64,000 nucleotides of DNA from DASPKM01 sp963817075 (GCA_963817075.1 CAWFMT010000003.1:434001-498000), one strand, 5' to 3'; counted from the first letter of the stretch, positions 16,065 to 24,683 are shown. Made by a program: numbers and translations. Notes: generated from the letters alone by a model not told the origin.

Positions 16065-17405
16065 ATGTATGCGATTGTTGATATTGAAACAACCGGCGGA
16101 TATGCTGCTAATAACGGCATTACCGAACTCGCTATTGTGCTTCACAATGGACGGGAAGAGGAGGGTAGGTTTACAAGCCTGATCAACCCATCCAAGAAGA
16201 TACCATTCTTTATTACTGCTCTTACGGGGATCAGCCAAAAAATGGTTTCTGAAGCCCCAAAATTTGAAGAACTGGCAGAAAATATTCACAGATTATTAAA
16301 AGACCGCGTTTTCATTGCGCACAATGTCAATTTTGATTATTCATTTGTTAAACATAATTTGAAGTCGGCCGGACTGGATCTTGACTCACGGAAACTTTGT
16401 ACCGTCCGGTTGACCAGGCAGGTTTTTCCTGGCCTCCAATCCTATAGCCTGGGAAACCTCTGCAGGCATTTCAATATCCCCATTAAAGATCGTCACAGAG
16501 CAGGTGGGGACGCCAGCGCAACAGTCCTGCTATTTGAGCACCTGATGCGAAATGGGGCTGAGAAACATATTGAAAATGCACTCAAGAGAAGCAAGGAACA
16601 GAGTCTTCCACCATTCCTTCCGAAAGAAAAGGTTGACAATCTTCCCTATTGTCCGGGTGTTTATTATTTCCATGATCAGAAAGGAAAAGTGGTTTATGTT
16701 GGTAAGGCAAAAAACCTGAAATACAGGGTAAGCAGTCATTTTACGCACAATGGAGCTGGCAGACAGAGACAGGATTTTCTAAGAACCATCCATGATATTT
16801 CATTCCAGTCATGCGGGACCGAATTGATCGCAGCAATTCTGGAAAGCATCGAGATCCGGAGGCTTTGGCCGGCATACAATGTGAGTCAAAAGAGATTTCA
16901 ACCTCTTTATGCACTCTACTGTTTTGAGGATAGAAAAGGATATATGAGGCTAGGTATCGAGAAGAAGAAAAAAAACCTCCCATCAATTTACACCTTCAGC
17001 CTATACCTGGAAGGCTTTAACTTATTGAGGGATCTGGCTGAAAAATTTTCACTGGATCCCCGACTTTGTTTCATTGATAAAACTCCAATTAATATCGAAA
17101 AAGGAGAATCAGAAATACCAGATTCTGAGACTTATAATTCACGTGTGATTTCAGCCATCGAGAGTCTGAAAAAAACGCTTCCAACCTTTATTGTCAAGGA
17201 TGAAGGGCGGGAACCCGGAGAGCAGAGTCTCATCCTAATGGAAGAAGGGAAATTTTATGGACTTGGATATGTAACTAACGATACTGGATTTACTTCAACA
17301 ACAGAAGTAAAAAATCATCTTGAAATTTACCCTGAAACTGATTACATCCGCACGATGATCACTCAATACGTACAAAAATTTCCCGCCAAGCGGATCAGCT
17401 TCTGA
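16065..17405 (+). CDS. DEDDh exonuclease fused to a GIY-YIG endonuclease domain
   Basis: A 446-residue fusion. Residues 1-165 are a DnaQ/epsilon-like 3'-5' exonuclease with acidic residues D6 and E8 (VDIETTGG), D91 (NFDYSFV) and H144/D149 (DRHRAGGDA). Residues about 193-275 are a UvrC/Cho-like GIY-YIG nuclease: PGVYYF, VVYVGKAKNLKYRV, then a Glu in AAILESIEIRRLWPAYN. The C-terminal 170 residues have no recognised motif. This order is known from Bacteroidota and other bacteria; a role in DNA repair is likely but unproven. Divergent from the small membrane-protein genes. Confidence 0.9.
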   Translation: MYAIVDIETTGGYAANNGITELAIVLHNGREEEGRFTSLINPSKKIPFFITALTGISQKMVSEAPKFEELAENIHRLLKDRVFIAHNVNFDYSFVKHNLKSAGLDLDSRKLCTVRLTRQVFPGLQSYSLGNLCRHFNIPIKDRHRAGGDASATVLLFEHLMRNGAEKHIENALKRSKEQSLPPFLPKEKVDNLPYCPGVYYFHDQKGKVVYVGKAKNLKYRVSSHFTHNGAGRQRQDFLRTIHDISFQSCGTELIAAILESIEIRRLWPAYNVSQKRFQPLYALYCFEDRKGYMRLGIEKKKKNLPSIYTFSLYLEGFNLLRDLAEKFSLDPRLCFIDKTPINIEKGESEIPDSETYNSRVISAIESLKKTLPTFIVKDEGREPGEQSLILMEEGKFYGLGYVTNDTGFTSTTEVKNHLEIYPETDYIRTMITQYVQKFPAKRISF

Positions 17406-17441
17406 AGTATCTTACTACTTTCATCGAATAATCTTTTACGA

Positions 17442-18173
17442 ATGGAACGTAATTTATTTTCCTGGTGGAGCCCTTCCCTGAATAAGGACATGCCAATAGC
17501 ATCCTATGGCAGTTATGGATTTGCCTTGCTACTTATTCCGACGGCGGCAGCTGATTATCTTGAATACGAGCGATTTCAACTTATTGATTCTATAGCACCT
17601 TTCATTGACGAGGGAAAAGTAAAAGTGTATTCTATTGATAGCATTAATAATGAAAGCTGGATGAACAATCAGATGGAACCGCACCATAAGATCATGAGAC
17701 ACCAGCAATGGAATGAATATGTTTATAATGAAGTAATTCCTTATATCAGAAATACAAGCAGCTGGGAAACCCCGATCATTACATGCGGTGCATCATTTGG
17801 AGCATTGCATTCAGCTAATCTTTTCTTCAGGCGTCCCGATCTCATTAATGGCTGCCTTTCTATGAGTGGCGTTTATGACCTTACGGAGTACACTAAAGGT
17901 TATTATGATGAGGACGTATATTTCAACAGTCCGATTCACTACATGCCTAATCTTACAGATCATTCAATTCTAGAACAGATAAGGAGAAGCTCTCATATTC
18001 ATCTCTTCAGCGGCAGCGGTTCTTATGAAGATCCTGATAGCGCGGGCCGGTTTGCAAAAATTCTGTACAATAAGAATATCTGGTATGAACTGGATATCTG
18101 GGGAACAGAATGGAGCCATGATTGGCCTACGTGGAGAACAGTTTTGCCACATTACCTTGGGACAAGGTTTTAA
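17442..18173 (+). CDS. esterase D-like alpha/beta hydrolase
   Basis: A 243-residue cytosolic hydrolase of the putative esterase (EsteraseD/FrsA-like) group. The nucleophile elbow is GASFGA near residue 125, the acid lies in SGSGSYEDPDSAG near 195 and the catalytic His is in the TEWSHDWPTW block near 227. It starts with WWSPSLNKDMPIASYGSYG, a typical first strand pair. It follows the nuclease gene by 36 bases and may be co-transcribed, though no functional link is evident. Its TAA abuts a GTTTAGG heptamer array. Confidence 0.8.
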   Translation: MERNLFSWWSPSLNKDMPIASYGSYGFALLLIPTAAADYLEYERFQLIDSIAPFIDEGKVKVYSIDSINNESWMNNQMEPHHKIMRHQQWNEYVYNEVIPYIRNTSSWETPIITCGASFGALHSANLFFRRPDLINGCLSMSGVYDLTEYTKGYYDEDVYFNSPIHYMPNLTDHSILEQIRRSSHIHLFSGSGSYEDPDSAGRFAKILYNKNIWYELDIWGTEWSHDWPTWRTVLPHYLGTRF

Positions 18174-18376
18174 GTTTAGGGTTTAGAGTTATTATCGTTG
18201 GCTGATGCTCGTTGGCAGTTGGCCGAAGACAGATGACAGGGGCTCTGTTCCCAATTCCTGTCAATCACCAACTCAACAAACCCCAATTCGTAATTCCTAA
18301 TTACCAATTCCATTTTCCCAATTTCCCAATCCTGAGCGAAGCGAAGAAACCAAATTTCGAAATATTTCAGGACTCA
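18173..18376. repeat. composite repeat region between convergent genes
   Basis: Starts with GTTTAGGGTTTAGAG directly after the esterase stop. It then contains a block shared with 19.03 kb and 38.12 kb (TTATCGTTGGCTGATG and CCCAATTTCCCAATCCTGAG, then GCGAAGCGAAGAAACC) and ends in GGACTCACG, which overlaps the end of aat. Confidence 0.8.
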
Positions 18377-19024
18377 CGTCTCCGTGTATTTCTTCACCAA
18401 ATCAATGAACTCATTTCTAGGAATACTCCTGGCCCCGAGGCTTTCAAGATGTTGAGTATGCACCTGGCAATCGATCAATTCAATTCCTTCAGATCTTAGG
18501 GTCTCAACTAATTTGATAAATGCAAATTTGCTTGCGTTGGCTTTTTTGCTGAACATACTTTCTCCGAAAAAGACTTTTCCAATCTTGATGCCATATAATC
18601 CGCCAATCAATTCGTTGCCTTGCCAGGTTTCTGCGCTATGTGCCCAGCCAGATTTGTGCAATTCTATATAGGCCTTCTCAACAGCATCGGTGATCCAGGT
18701 ACCCTCCTGATCTCTTCGCTTCATATTCCTGCACTCACTGATCACTGAAGCAAACGAATTATTGATTGTAAACTGAAAGATTTCCTGTTTGAGAATTTGT
18801 TTCATGCTCTTTGAAACTTTCAATTCATTTGGAAAAAGAACGGTGCGCGGATCCGGACTCCACCAAAGGATGTGATCACCTTCATACCAGGGAAAGATCC
18901 CGAGCTTGTATGCTGTGAGTATTCTGTCTTTAGTAAGATCACCACCAATTGCAAGCAATCCATCAGGTTCTGCAAGGTGAACCGGGGGAAAAGAAAGATC
19001 ATCTTCGAGGATGAAAATGGGCAC
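18374..19024 (-). CDS. aat: leucyl/phenylalanyl-tRNA--protein transferase
   Basis: A 216-residue Aat enzyme, which adds Leu or Phe to N-terminal Arg/Lys and so makes type 2 N-degrons recognised by ClpS. Motifs: FPPVHLAEPDGLLAIGGDL at the N-terminus, GIFPWYEGDHILWWSPDPR near 43-61, and the GNAT-like core GWAHSAETWQGNELIGGLYG and FFGESMFS near 130-160. The start is GTG (19024), which gives the standard N-terminus. The last codons GAG ACG TGA lie in a GTGAGTC repeat. The upstream neighbour is clpS, the next step of the same pathway. Confidence 0.96.
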   Translation of the reverse strand: MPIFILEDDLSFPPVHLAEPDGLLAIGGDLTKDRILTAYKLGIFPWYEGDHILWWSPDPRTVLFPNELKVSKSMKQILKQEIFQFTINNSFASVISECRNMKRRDQEGTWITDAVEKAYIELHKSGWAHSAETWQGNELIGGLYGIKIGKVFFGESMFSKKANASKFAFIKLVETLRSEGIELIDCQVHTQHLESLGARSIPRNEFIDLVKKYTET

Positions 19025-19172
19025 CGGGTTTCGGGTTTAGAGTTATTATCGTTGGCCGATGTCCGTTCGTCGTTGGTCGGTAAGATTGGGTTTATATTTC
19101 TTCAATTTTCCCAATTTCCCAATCCTGAGCGAAGCGAAGAAACCAAATTTCAAAATATCACAGGATTCACGC
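19025..19172. repeat. composite dispersed repeat, copy in the clpS-aat gap
   Basis: Heptamers (GGTTTCGGGTTTAGAG) at the left, then a block almost identical to 38119-38262: TTATCGTTGG, CGATGTCC, GGTAAGATTGGGT, TATTTCTTCAATTTTCCC, AATCCTGAGCGAAGCGAAG, AAACCAAATTTCAAAATATC. It fills the whole gap between two minus-strand genes. Confidence 0.85.
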
Positions 19173-19175
19173 CCT

Positions 19176-19502
19176 TCATTCTGCTATGACTTCGATGGTG
19201 GCCCCGATCCCACGCTCTGTGATGGCATCGCATTCAGGTTTGAGGTCTTCATATTGGCCATGCTTCACAGCATATTTTCCCTGAGTGTGAATGATCATTG
19301 CACATTGCTCTGCCTGTTCGGCAGTATGACCGCAGATATCAACCAGTGTTTCGATCACCCATTCAAAGGTGTTCACTTCATCATTCCAAACAATAAGGCT
19401 GCAGGGATTTTCATTCTCGGTAAGGACATCAACCTCCTCATATTTTTTCGTTCTTGTATCCCCATCGGCATAAGACTTCATAACTGGTAACCTTTTTTGC
19501 AA
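19176..19502 (-). CDS. clpS: ATP-dependent Clp protease adaptor ClpS
   Basis: A 108-residue ClpS. It has the VWNDEVNTFEWVIETL block (residues 38-53) that forms the N-degron pocket, CAMIIHTQGKYAVKHGQYEDL with the conserved MxxHxxG-like motif, and a final strand ending ATIEVIAE. It hands substrates with bulky hydrophobic N-terminal residues to ClpA/ClpC with ClpP. The flexible N-terminal 30 residues needed for delivery are present. It pairs with aat downstream: Aat makes the degrons ClpS reads. An ATG at residue 8 is an alternative start. Confidence 0.95.
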   Translation of the reverse strand: MQKRLPVMKSYADGDTRTKKYEEVDVLTENENPCSLIVWNDEVNTFEWVIETLVDICGHTAEQAEQCAMIIHTQGKYAVKHGQYEDLKPECDAITERGIGATIEVIAE

Positions 19503-19818
19503 AAGTAGTATCTGTAACCTCTCCTTGCAAGAGTTTATAGATGAAATTCGGGCGATGATTCAATTCTTGTAATTTAGTAAGGTTGGGAATTTAATCGCTA
19601 AGGCGCCTAATCGTAAATCGTGAGTCGTGAGTCGTGAGCAAAGTACCTTTGAACTCTCGAACTTTCAAACTCTTATCAACCCCCACCGCGTGCGCTTAAG
19701 CTATAGCGGTGGCGCAAGCTTTAGCGACGGTGGTAGAACTCTCAAACTCCAATTAAGCCGACACATCCATGTATTGGAAGATTAAGTGGTGTAATAATTG
19801 TGTTATTAATAAAAAAGT
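19503..19818. repeat. clpS-trx intergenic region with several repeats
   Basis: A 316-bp gap without a gene. It contains AATCGCTAAGGCGCC at about 19594, a GTGAGTC heptamer run (19614-19640), CTCGAACTTTCAAACTC (19657-19674), a GC-rich inverted segment CCACCGCGTGCGC/AGCGGTGGCGC/AGCGACGGTGG (19683-19734) and CTCAAACTCC. The heptamer orientations agree with clpS on the left and trx on the right. The trx promoter is probably in the AT-rich last 40 bp. Confidence 0.7.
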
Positions 19819-20118
19819 ATGTCCAGGTTTAACGAGGTTATCAATTCAGGCAAACCAGTATTGGTGGATTTCTATGCAGAATGGTGTGGCCCATGCAAGA
19901 TGATGCCTCCAATATTAAAACAGGTAAAGGATGCACTTAAGGATCAGGTCACAATAATCAAGATCGACGTTGATAAGAATCCTCAGGCTGCACAAAATTT
20001 CCAGGTCCAGGGTGTGCCTACCCTTATACTTTTTAAAGATGGAAAAGTGAGATGGAGACAGTCTGGCGTTGTAGAGGCATCCCAGTTACAATCTGTGATA
20101 CAGCAAAATTCTAATTGA
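19819..20118 (+). CDS. trxA: thioredoxin
   Basis: A 99-residue thioredoxin that reduces protein disulfides in the cytosol. The redox site WCGPCK is at residues 22-27 after VLVDFYAE. The cis-proline motif GVPTLILFKDGK is near 72-83. There is no signal peptide. Length is slightly short at the N-terminus for canonical TrxA but complete in fold. It precedes two YeeE/YedE-type sulfur transporter genes, so a link to sulfur metabolism is possible. Other thioredoxins probably exist in the genome; the symbol is by family. Confidence 0.9.
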   Translation: MSRFNEVINSGKPVLVDFYAEWCGPCKMMPPILKQVKDALKDQVTIIKIDVDKNPQAAQNFQVQGVPTLILFKDGKVRWRQSGVVEASQLQSVIQQNSN

Positions 20119-20187
20119 GCTTAGCCCTGGTTAGTCTGAATAATCTAAATTGTTTTCGTTCATATATTTCATCTAAATAATTCTCAA

Positions 20188-20742
20188 TTGCTCTCTGCTC
20201 CCTGGCCCTGGTATATTGCCGGTCCTTTAATAGGGCTTATGGTACCGGTTTTGTTGCTGGTCGGTAATAAATCATTTGGTATTTCTTCATCGCTCAGGCA
20301 CATTTGTGCAGCCTGTTTTCCTGGCAATATTTCTTTGTTCAAATACGATTGGAAAAGTGAGGCATGGAATCTTTTTGTTGTCCTGGGAATTTTAATAGGC
20401 GGTGTAATTACAGGATATTTTTTGAGCAATCCTCAACCCGTTGCTTTGAATCCAAAATTGATCAATGAATTATCTGCATACGGAGTTAAGGATTTCTCAG
20501 GCCTGATGCCCAATGATCTATTCAACTGGCAGGAGGTATTAACTATCAAGGGTTTTTTCCTGATGATCTTCGGAGGATTTCTTGTTGGATTTGGAACCAG
20601 GTATGCTGGTGGTTGTACCTCTGGTCATTCCATAATGGGATTGTCGAATCTTCAATGGTCCTCTCTGGTTGCAACCATCTGCTTTATGCTGGGCGGATTT
20701 ATTATGGCAAATCTTTTTCTTCCATCGATATTAAAACTCTAA
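20188..20742 (+). CDS. YeeE/YedE family transporter, first half-subunit
   Basis: A 184-residue membrane protein of the YeeE/YedE (sulfur/thiosulfate transport) type. Start TTG at 20188 gives the expected short head followed by PWPWYIAGPLIGLMVP. It has about four or five helices, an HICAACFPGN segment near residue 36 and the family signature YAGGCTSGHSIMG near 147, whose cysteine is functionally important in the thiosulfate importer TsuA. One base separates it from the partner gene. The split into two short proteins is common in Bacteroidota. Substrate (thiosulfate or another reduced sulfur species) is inferred. Confidence 0.85.
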   Translation: MLSAPWPWYIAGPLIGLMVPVLLLVGNKSFGISSSLRHICAACFPGNISLFKYDWKSEAWNLFVVLGILIGGVITGYFLSNPQPVALNPKLINELSAYGVKDFSGLMPNDLFNWQEVLTIKGFFLMIFGGFLVGFGTRYAGGCTSGHSIMGLSNLQWSSLVATICFMLGGFIMANLFLPSILKL

Positions 20743-20743
20743 G

Positions 20744-21259
20744 ATGGAAAATAAAATCATAAAGAAACCATTGGTGAGGGATACAGATTTTGAAATGGAT
20801 TCATTTAATCTTATCAGGTCTGGTGAAACTACTTTAAGTAAACCCTTGTGGAACAATTTAAAATTCCTGGTCATCGGTATTTTCTTTGGAATTATTCTCG
20901 TAAAATCAGAAGTGATCTCCTGGTTTAGAATTCAGGAGATGTTTCGATTTGAAAGTTTTCATATGTATGGGGTGATTGGATCTGCTGTTATAGTAGGAAT
21001 GATATCGGTTCTAATGATCAAGAAATTCAATATCAAAACAATTAGTGGCGAAAAGGTAATTTTTCAAAAACGGCCCTTTCATAAGGGAACTATTTATGGT
21101 GGATTGCTTTTTGGATTTGGATGGGCATTAACGGGTGCTTGCCCTGGACCTTTATTTGCGCAGATCGGAACCGGGGCTACGGTGATCATTGTCTCATTAC
21201 TTAGCGCTATTGCGGGTACATGGCTGTATGGACTCCTACGGGAGAGGTTGCCTCACTGA
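20744..21259 (+). CDS. YeeE/YedE family transporter, second half-subunit
   Basis: A 171-residue protein paired with the preceding gene. It has a polar N-terminal tail of about 40 residues, then helices near 42-60, 70-92, 118-135 and 145-163. The signature FGWALTGACPGPLFAQIGTG near residue 127 mirrors the GGCTSGH motif of the first half, so the two probably form one pore. The stop/start spacing of one base implies coupled translation. No rhodanese or sulfide-quinone reductase gene follows, unlike some related loci. Confidence 0.85.
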   Translation: MENKIIKKPLVRDTDFEMDSFNLIRSGETTLSKPLWNNLKFLVIGIFFGIILVKSEVISWFRIQEMFRFESFHMYGVIGSAVIVGMISVLMIKKFNIKTISGEKVIFQKRPFHKGTIYGGLLFGFGWALTGACPGPLFAQIGTGATVIIVSLLSAIAGTWLYGLLRERLPH

Positions 21260-21276
21260 TTTTTAACCTTTAAGAA

Positions 21277-21349
21277 TTTAACCGCCAGGAAACAAAGACG
21301 CAAGGTTACGCAAGGGCTCCTTAGCGCCTTGGCGGCTTAGCGGTTAAAT
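21277..21349. repeat. complete AACCGC palindrome element
   Basis: Begins TTTAACCGCCAGGAAACAAA, ends GGCGGCTTAGCGGTTAAA. It lies directly after the YeeE/YedE operon, where it could act as a hairpin terminator. Confidence 0.85.
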
Positions 21350-21354
21350 CTTAA

Positions 21355-21460
21355 ATCCCGAAAATAAAAAACCCTGCTTCGCTGAAACTTCGGCGGGCGA
21401 TGAGTGGACTTAGTCGACGAAAAGTCGAACCGAATATGGAGACTTTGGGAAGAAATTTTT
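21355..21460. other. terminator-like remnant, possible left boundary of an island
   Basis: AATAAAAAACCCTGCTTCGC continues into a hairpin (CCTGCTTCGC...GGCGGG), then GATGAGTGGA and AGTCGAACCG. The order of parts (A-rich tract, hairpin with TTCGG, GATG, GTCGAACC) resembles the terminator and 3' end of tRNA-Val at 25329-25400. Similarity is weak and seen by eye only. Confidence 0.3.
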
Positions 21461-21549
21461 CGGTTAAAACCAGTTTTTGAAAAACATTGTCACAATTTGA
21501 TTCCTAACTGTAAGTAAGATTTTAGCAAATTTACCTGTTTTGATTTTCT

Positions 21550-21557
21550 TAACTTTG
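21550..21557 (+). promoter_or_regulatory. candidate -7 box of the AraC gene
   Basis: TAACTTTG fits the Bacteroidota -7 consensus TAnnTTTG exactly. It ends four bases before the ATG at 21562, which would give a leaderless or nearly leaderless mRNA. No convincing -33 element was found. Confidence 0.4.
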
Positions 21558-21561
21558 CACT

Positions 21562-22440
21562 ATGGAAAACCAAACAGTGCGGCAGGTTTCAGAGTTCAAC
21601 AACGAACTAAAATTGAAGGGGTTTAATGTATTTCAGATAGAAGCTGACGGCAGCGCCACAAAGACTTATAGCAGAAAGGATTTTTATAAAATATGTTTAA
21701 CCACAGGAAAAAGTAAAATCCATTATGCTGATAGAAGTTTTGAGCAGGAAGGCAGTATTTTGTTTTTTGGCAATCCGCATATTCCCTATTCCTGGGAGAC
21801 AATCTCCACTACCTATGTGGGCTATACGGTTCTCTTCTCCGAGGACTTTTTCAAAGCATCCGACCGTTCTGAAAGCTTGCAAAATTCTCCATTGTTTAAA
21901 ATAGGCGGTACGCCTGTCTTAAAGATTGATGAGCAGCAGCGGGAATTTCTAAATACCATCTTTCGTAAAATGATTGAGGAGCAAAAGAGCGACTATACTT
22001 ATAAAGATGATCTCATACGCAATTACATCAACCTGATCATTCATGAAGCCTTGAAACTTCAGCCTTCGGAACATTACAACCAGCATAAGAATGCTGCATC
22101 ACGGCTCACAGCCGTATTCTTTGAACTTCTGGAAAGGCAATTTCCAATAGAGAGTTCAGATAGCCCTTTGCGGCTTAAAACAGCACAAGACTATGCGGCT
22201 GCTTTGCATGTTCATATAAACTACCTTAACCGTGCTGTTAAGGAAGTTACAGGTAAATCAACAACGACTCACATAACCGATCGCATAGTGAGCGAAGCCA
22301 AAGCTCTCCTTAAGCATACCGGCTGGAACATTGCTGATATTGCCTATGCACTTGGGTTTGAATACGCTACTTACTTTAACAACTTTTTCAAAAAACTAAC
22401 AGGAACAAACCCAAAGGCATTGCGGATGCAGGCAGTTTGA
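21562..22440 (+). CDS. AraC family transcriptional regulator
   Basis: A 292-residue regulator. The N-terminal 170 residues form a cupin-like sensor domain (IHYADRSFEQEGSILFFGNPHIPYSW). The C-terminal part carries two helix-turn-helix motifs: AAALHVHINYLNRAVKEVTGKS and NIADIAYALGFEYATYFNNFFKKLTGTNPKALR. The design is that of Bacteroidota AraC regulators next to stress or detoxification gene clusters. It heads a same-strand cluster (acetyltransferase remnant, cyclophilin-like protein, hydrolase, cupin) and probably controls it. Ligand unknown. Confidence 0.9.
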   Translation: MENQTVRQVSEFNNELKLKGFNVFQIEADGSATKTYSRKDFYKICLTTGKSKIHYADRSFEQEGSILFFGNPHIPYSWETISTTYVGYTVLFSEDFFKASDRSESLQNSPLFKIGGTPVLKIDEQQREFLNTIFRKMIEEQKSDYTYKDDLIRNYINLIIHEALKLQPSEHYNQHKNAASRLTAVFFELLERQFPIESSDSPLRLKTAQDYAAALHVHINYLNRAVKEVTGKSTTTHITDRIVSEAKALLKHTGWNIADIAYALGFEYATYFNNFFKKLTGTNPKALRMQAV

Positions 22441-22503
22441 AATTCTTAATTATTGGTTTGATAATCGTTACCACCAGGGCATTTATTGCAGGACCTTTGT
22501 GGT

Positions 22504-23057
22504 ATGGTATCAAATCAGCATAGCAAGAACATTTTTGAACGGCTTCGAAACGGGGAAACCATATCATCCAGCGACCCGGAAGCCTATAAACTTCGAGAGG
22601 CTTCATTTGTTACCAAGACAATATTGGTCAAGCTAAATAATTCTTCTGATCCTGCGGAAATACGGGACTTACTTAGCCAAATCACAGGTTCAGAGATTGA
22701 TGAAAGTTGCGTTGTACACTTGGGAAGAATACAAAAATTGGCAAGAATGTCTTTATAAACTTTGATTGTGTTTTCCTTGACCTCGGAGGAATTACTATTG
22801 AAGACGATGTATTAATTGCTCCTAAAGTCAGCCTGCTATCTGAAGGTCACTCGGTTTCCCCCAAGGAAAGGCAATCACTTGTTCCCGGACATATTCACAT
22901 AAAGAAAAATGCCTGGATTGGTGCAGGTGCAACCATACTGCCCGGCGTAACCATAGGTGAAAATGCTGTGGTGGCAGCTGGTGCTGTTGTATCTGAGGAT
23001 GTTCCTGCAAACACAGTTGTGGTAGGCATTCCAGCCCGGCACTTTAAAAACATCTAA
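22504..23057 (+). pseudogene. hexapeptide-repeat O-acetyltransferase, disrupted by deletion and frameshift
   Basis: The first frame (ATG 22504 to 22758) encodes the maltose/galactoside O-acetyltransferase N-terminus up to LLSQITGSEIDES. The left-handed beta-helix continues in another frame (22707-23057): GKNTKIGKNVFINFDCVFLD, GGITIEDDVLIAPKVSLLSE, ending VVVGIPARHFKNI. About ten residues normally between these parts (a PPxYxxYG-like stretch) are missing, so a deletion of some 30 bases changed the frame near 22712-22722. A complete enzyme would transfer acetyl from acetyl-CoA to a sugar hydroxyl. A sequencing error alone would not explain the missing residues. Confidence 0.8.
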
Positions 23058-23073
23058 ATCAACAAAGAGTATT

Positions 23074-23535
23074 ATGAAACCTGTATTCACATTCTTAGCC
23101 TTGTTAATCTGCATCCAGCTTTTTGCTTGCTGCAATAAAAATAATGAGATGATGACCAGTCTAAATGATACTTCTAATACAGGCAGTATGAAACTTACAA
23201 TCACCATAGGCAGCAATACATTTAATGCAACAGTTTATAACAATGTAACAGCAACAGCTTTTAAAGCAAAGCTGCCATTAACGATTAATATGACAGAGTT
23301 GAATGGAAACGAAAAGTATTTCGATTTACCTGATAACCTACCAGCTAATGCTTCAAACCCCGGAACTATACAAACAGGAGATTTGATGTTGTACGGCTCT
23401 AACACTTTAGTGCTTTTCTATAAATCAATTTCAACATCGTATAACTATACAAGGCTTGCACGAGTTGATAATCCTGCAGGTTTGGATACTGCATTGGGTT
23501 CAGGATATATAACTGTCACGTTTGAATTACAATAA
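23074..23535 (+). CDS. cyclophilin-like fold lipoprotein
   Basis: A 153-residue protein with a signal peptide and a lipobox-like LFACC (Cys 19 or 20). The mature domain, MKLTITIGSNTFNATVYNN, ATAFKAKLPLTINMTELNGNEKYFDLP and TGDLMLYGSNTLVLFYKS, is the cyclophilin-like domain often found beside AraC regulators and oxidoreductases in Bacteroidota and Firmicutes. It lacks the residues of active prolyl isomerases. Its end overlaps the upstream reach of the next gene, consistent with one operon. Function unknown. Confidence 0.85.
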   Translation: MKPVFTFLALLICIQLFACCNKNNEMMTSLNDTSNTGSMKLTITIGSNTFNATVYNNVTATAFKAKLPLTINMTELNGNEKYFDLPDNLPANASNPGTIQTGDLMLYGSNTLVLFYKSISTSYNYTRLARVDNPAGLDTALGSGYITVTFELQ

Positions 23536-23554
23536 ACATATAAATCAAAATAGA

Positions 23555-24673
23555 ATGAAACGATTCATAACAATACTTGCGGCCTATTTAATAGTGTTAG
23601 GGGAGGCTAATAGTCAGAATTTACAAACACAGAAACAGCAAAACATGAAAAACAAAGACGAATACACTTTTAAGCTAAGTGAAATGGTGACAAGGCAAAA
23701 AATAACTTTTAAAAATCGTTTTGGAATTACGCTAGCCGGCGACCTTTATCTTCCTAAAAATAGTGATAGTAAGCCCCTAGCTGCTCTTGCCATAAGCGGA
23801 CCTTTCGGAGCCGTAAAAGAACAATCTTCAGGGTTGTATGCGAACCAAATGGCTGAACGTGGCTTTGCTGCCCTTGCGTTCGACCCATCTTATATAGGTG
23901 AAAGCAGTGGTGAGCCAAGAAACGTAGCTTCTCCGGATATTAATACCGAAGACTTTAGTGCAGCAGTTGATTATCTCGGTTTACAAAAAAATGTGGATAG
24001 GAATAAAATAGGCATTATTGGAATTTGCGGTTGGGCGGGATTTGCTCTAAACGCAACGGCAATAGATAAGCGTGTAAAAGCAGTGGCTACCACCAGCATG
24101 TATGATATGTCAAGGGTAATGGCAAAGGGTTATGATGATAAGCTGGCGATTGGAGAACGTACAAAGATGTTGGAGCAGTTAGGTGAGCAACGTTGGAAAG
24201 ATGCAGAAAAAGGCGAAGTGTCTATCGGGACTCGCAATTTACCCGAAATGCTGATAGGCAACGAACCTCAATTTGTAAAAGAGTACTTCGACTATTATAG
24301 GACTCCACGTGGTTTTCATCCTCGTTCATTGAACTCTAATAGTGGTTGGACTACTACAAATGCTTTATCTTTTATGAACACGCCTCTCTTGACATACATC
24401 AAAGAAATTGCACCTCGTCCCGTTTTGTTAATTGCTGGTGAAAATGCCCACTCCCGATACTTTAGTGAAGATGCTTACAAAGCAGCAGCCAAGCCAAAAG
24501 AGTTGGTGATTATTCCTAAGGCAGTTCACGTTGACTTATACGATAAGGTGGATGTTATTCCTTTTGATAAGTTAACGGCATTCTTCAACCAACATTTGAC
24601 TGGGGAAAAGGGAAACCAAACAGCCAAGGTTAATGAAACCCCATTTCCAAAAACCAACGTGTCAACCAAATAA
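23555..24673 (+). CDS. secreted alpha/beta hydrolase with cysteine nucleophile
   Basis: A 372-residue protein; the ATG at 23555 starts a signal peptide (MKRFITILAAYLIVLGEANS). The dienelactone-hydrolase-like fold shows LAALAISGPFGAVKEQSSGL, then DPSYIGESSGEPRN and the nucleophile elbow GICGWAGF, with Cys where most relatives have Ser. Acid and base fit RPVLLIAGENAHSRYFSEDAY and KAVHVDLYDK. Such Cys elbows are typical of dienelactone hydrolases. Signal-bearing homologues are common in Bacteroidota AraC clusters; the substrate is unknown. Upstream start 23522 would overlap the previous gene and lacks a signal-like start. Confidence 0.85.
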   Translation: MKRFITILAAYLIVLGEANSQNLQTQKQQNMKNKDEYTFKLSEMVTRQKITFKNRFGITLAGDLYLPKNSDSKPLAALAISGPFGAVKEQSSGLYANQMAERGFAALAFDPSYIGESSGEPRNVASPDINTEDFSAAVDYLGLQKNVDRNKIGIIGICGWAGFALNATAIDKRVKAVATTSMYDMSRVMAKGYDDKLAIGERTKMLEQLGEQRWKDAEKGEVSIGTRNLPEMLIGNEPQFVKEYFDYYRTPRGFHPRSLNSNSGWTTTNALSFMNTPLLTYIKEIAPRPVLLIAGENAHSRYFSEDAYKAAAKPKELVIIPKAVHVDLYDKVDVIPFDKLTAFFNQHLTGEKGNQTAKVNETPFPKTNVSTK

Positions 24674-24683
24674 ATAAAGTAGC

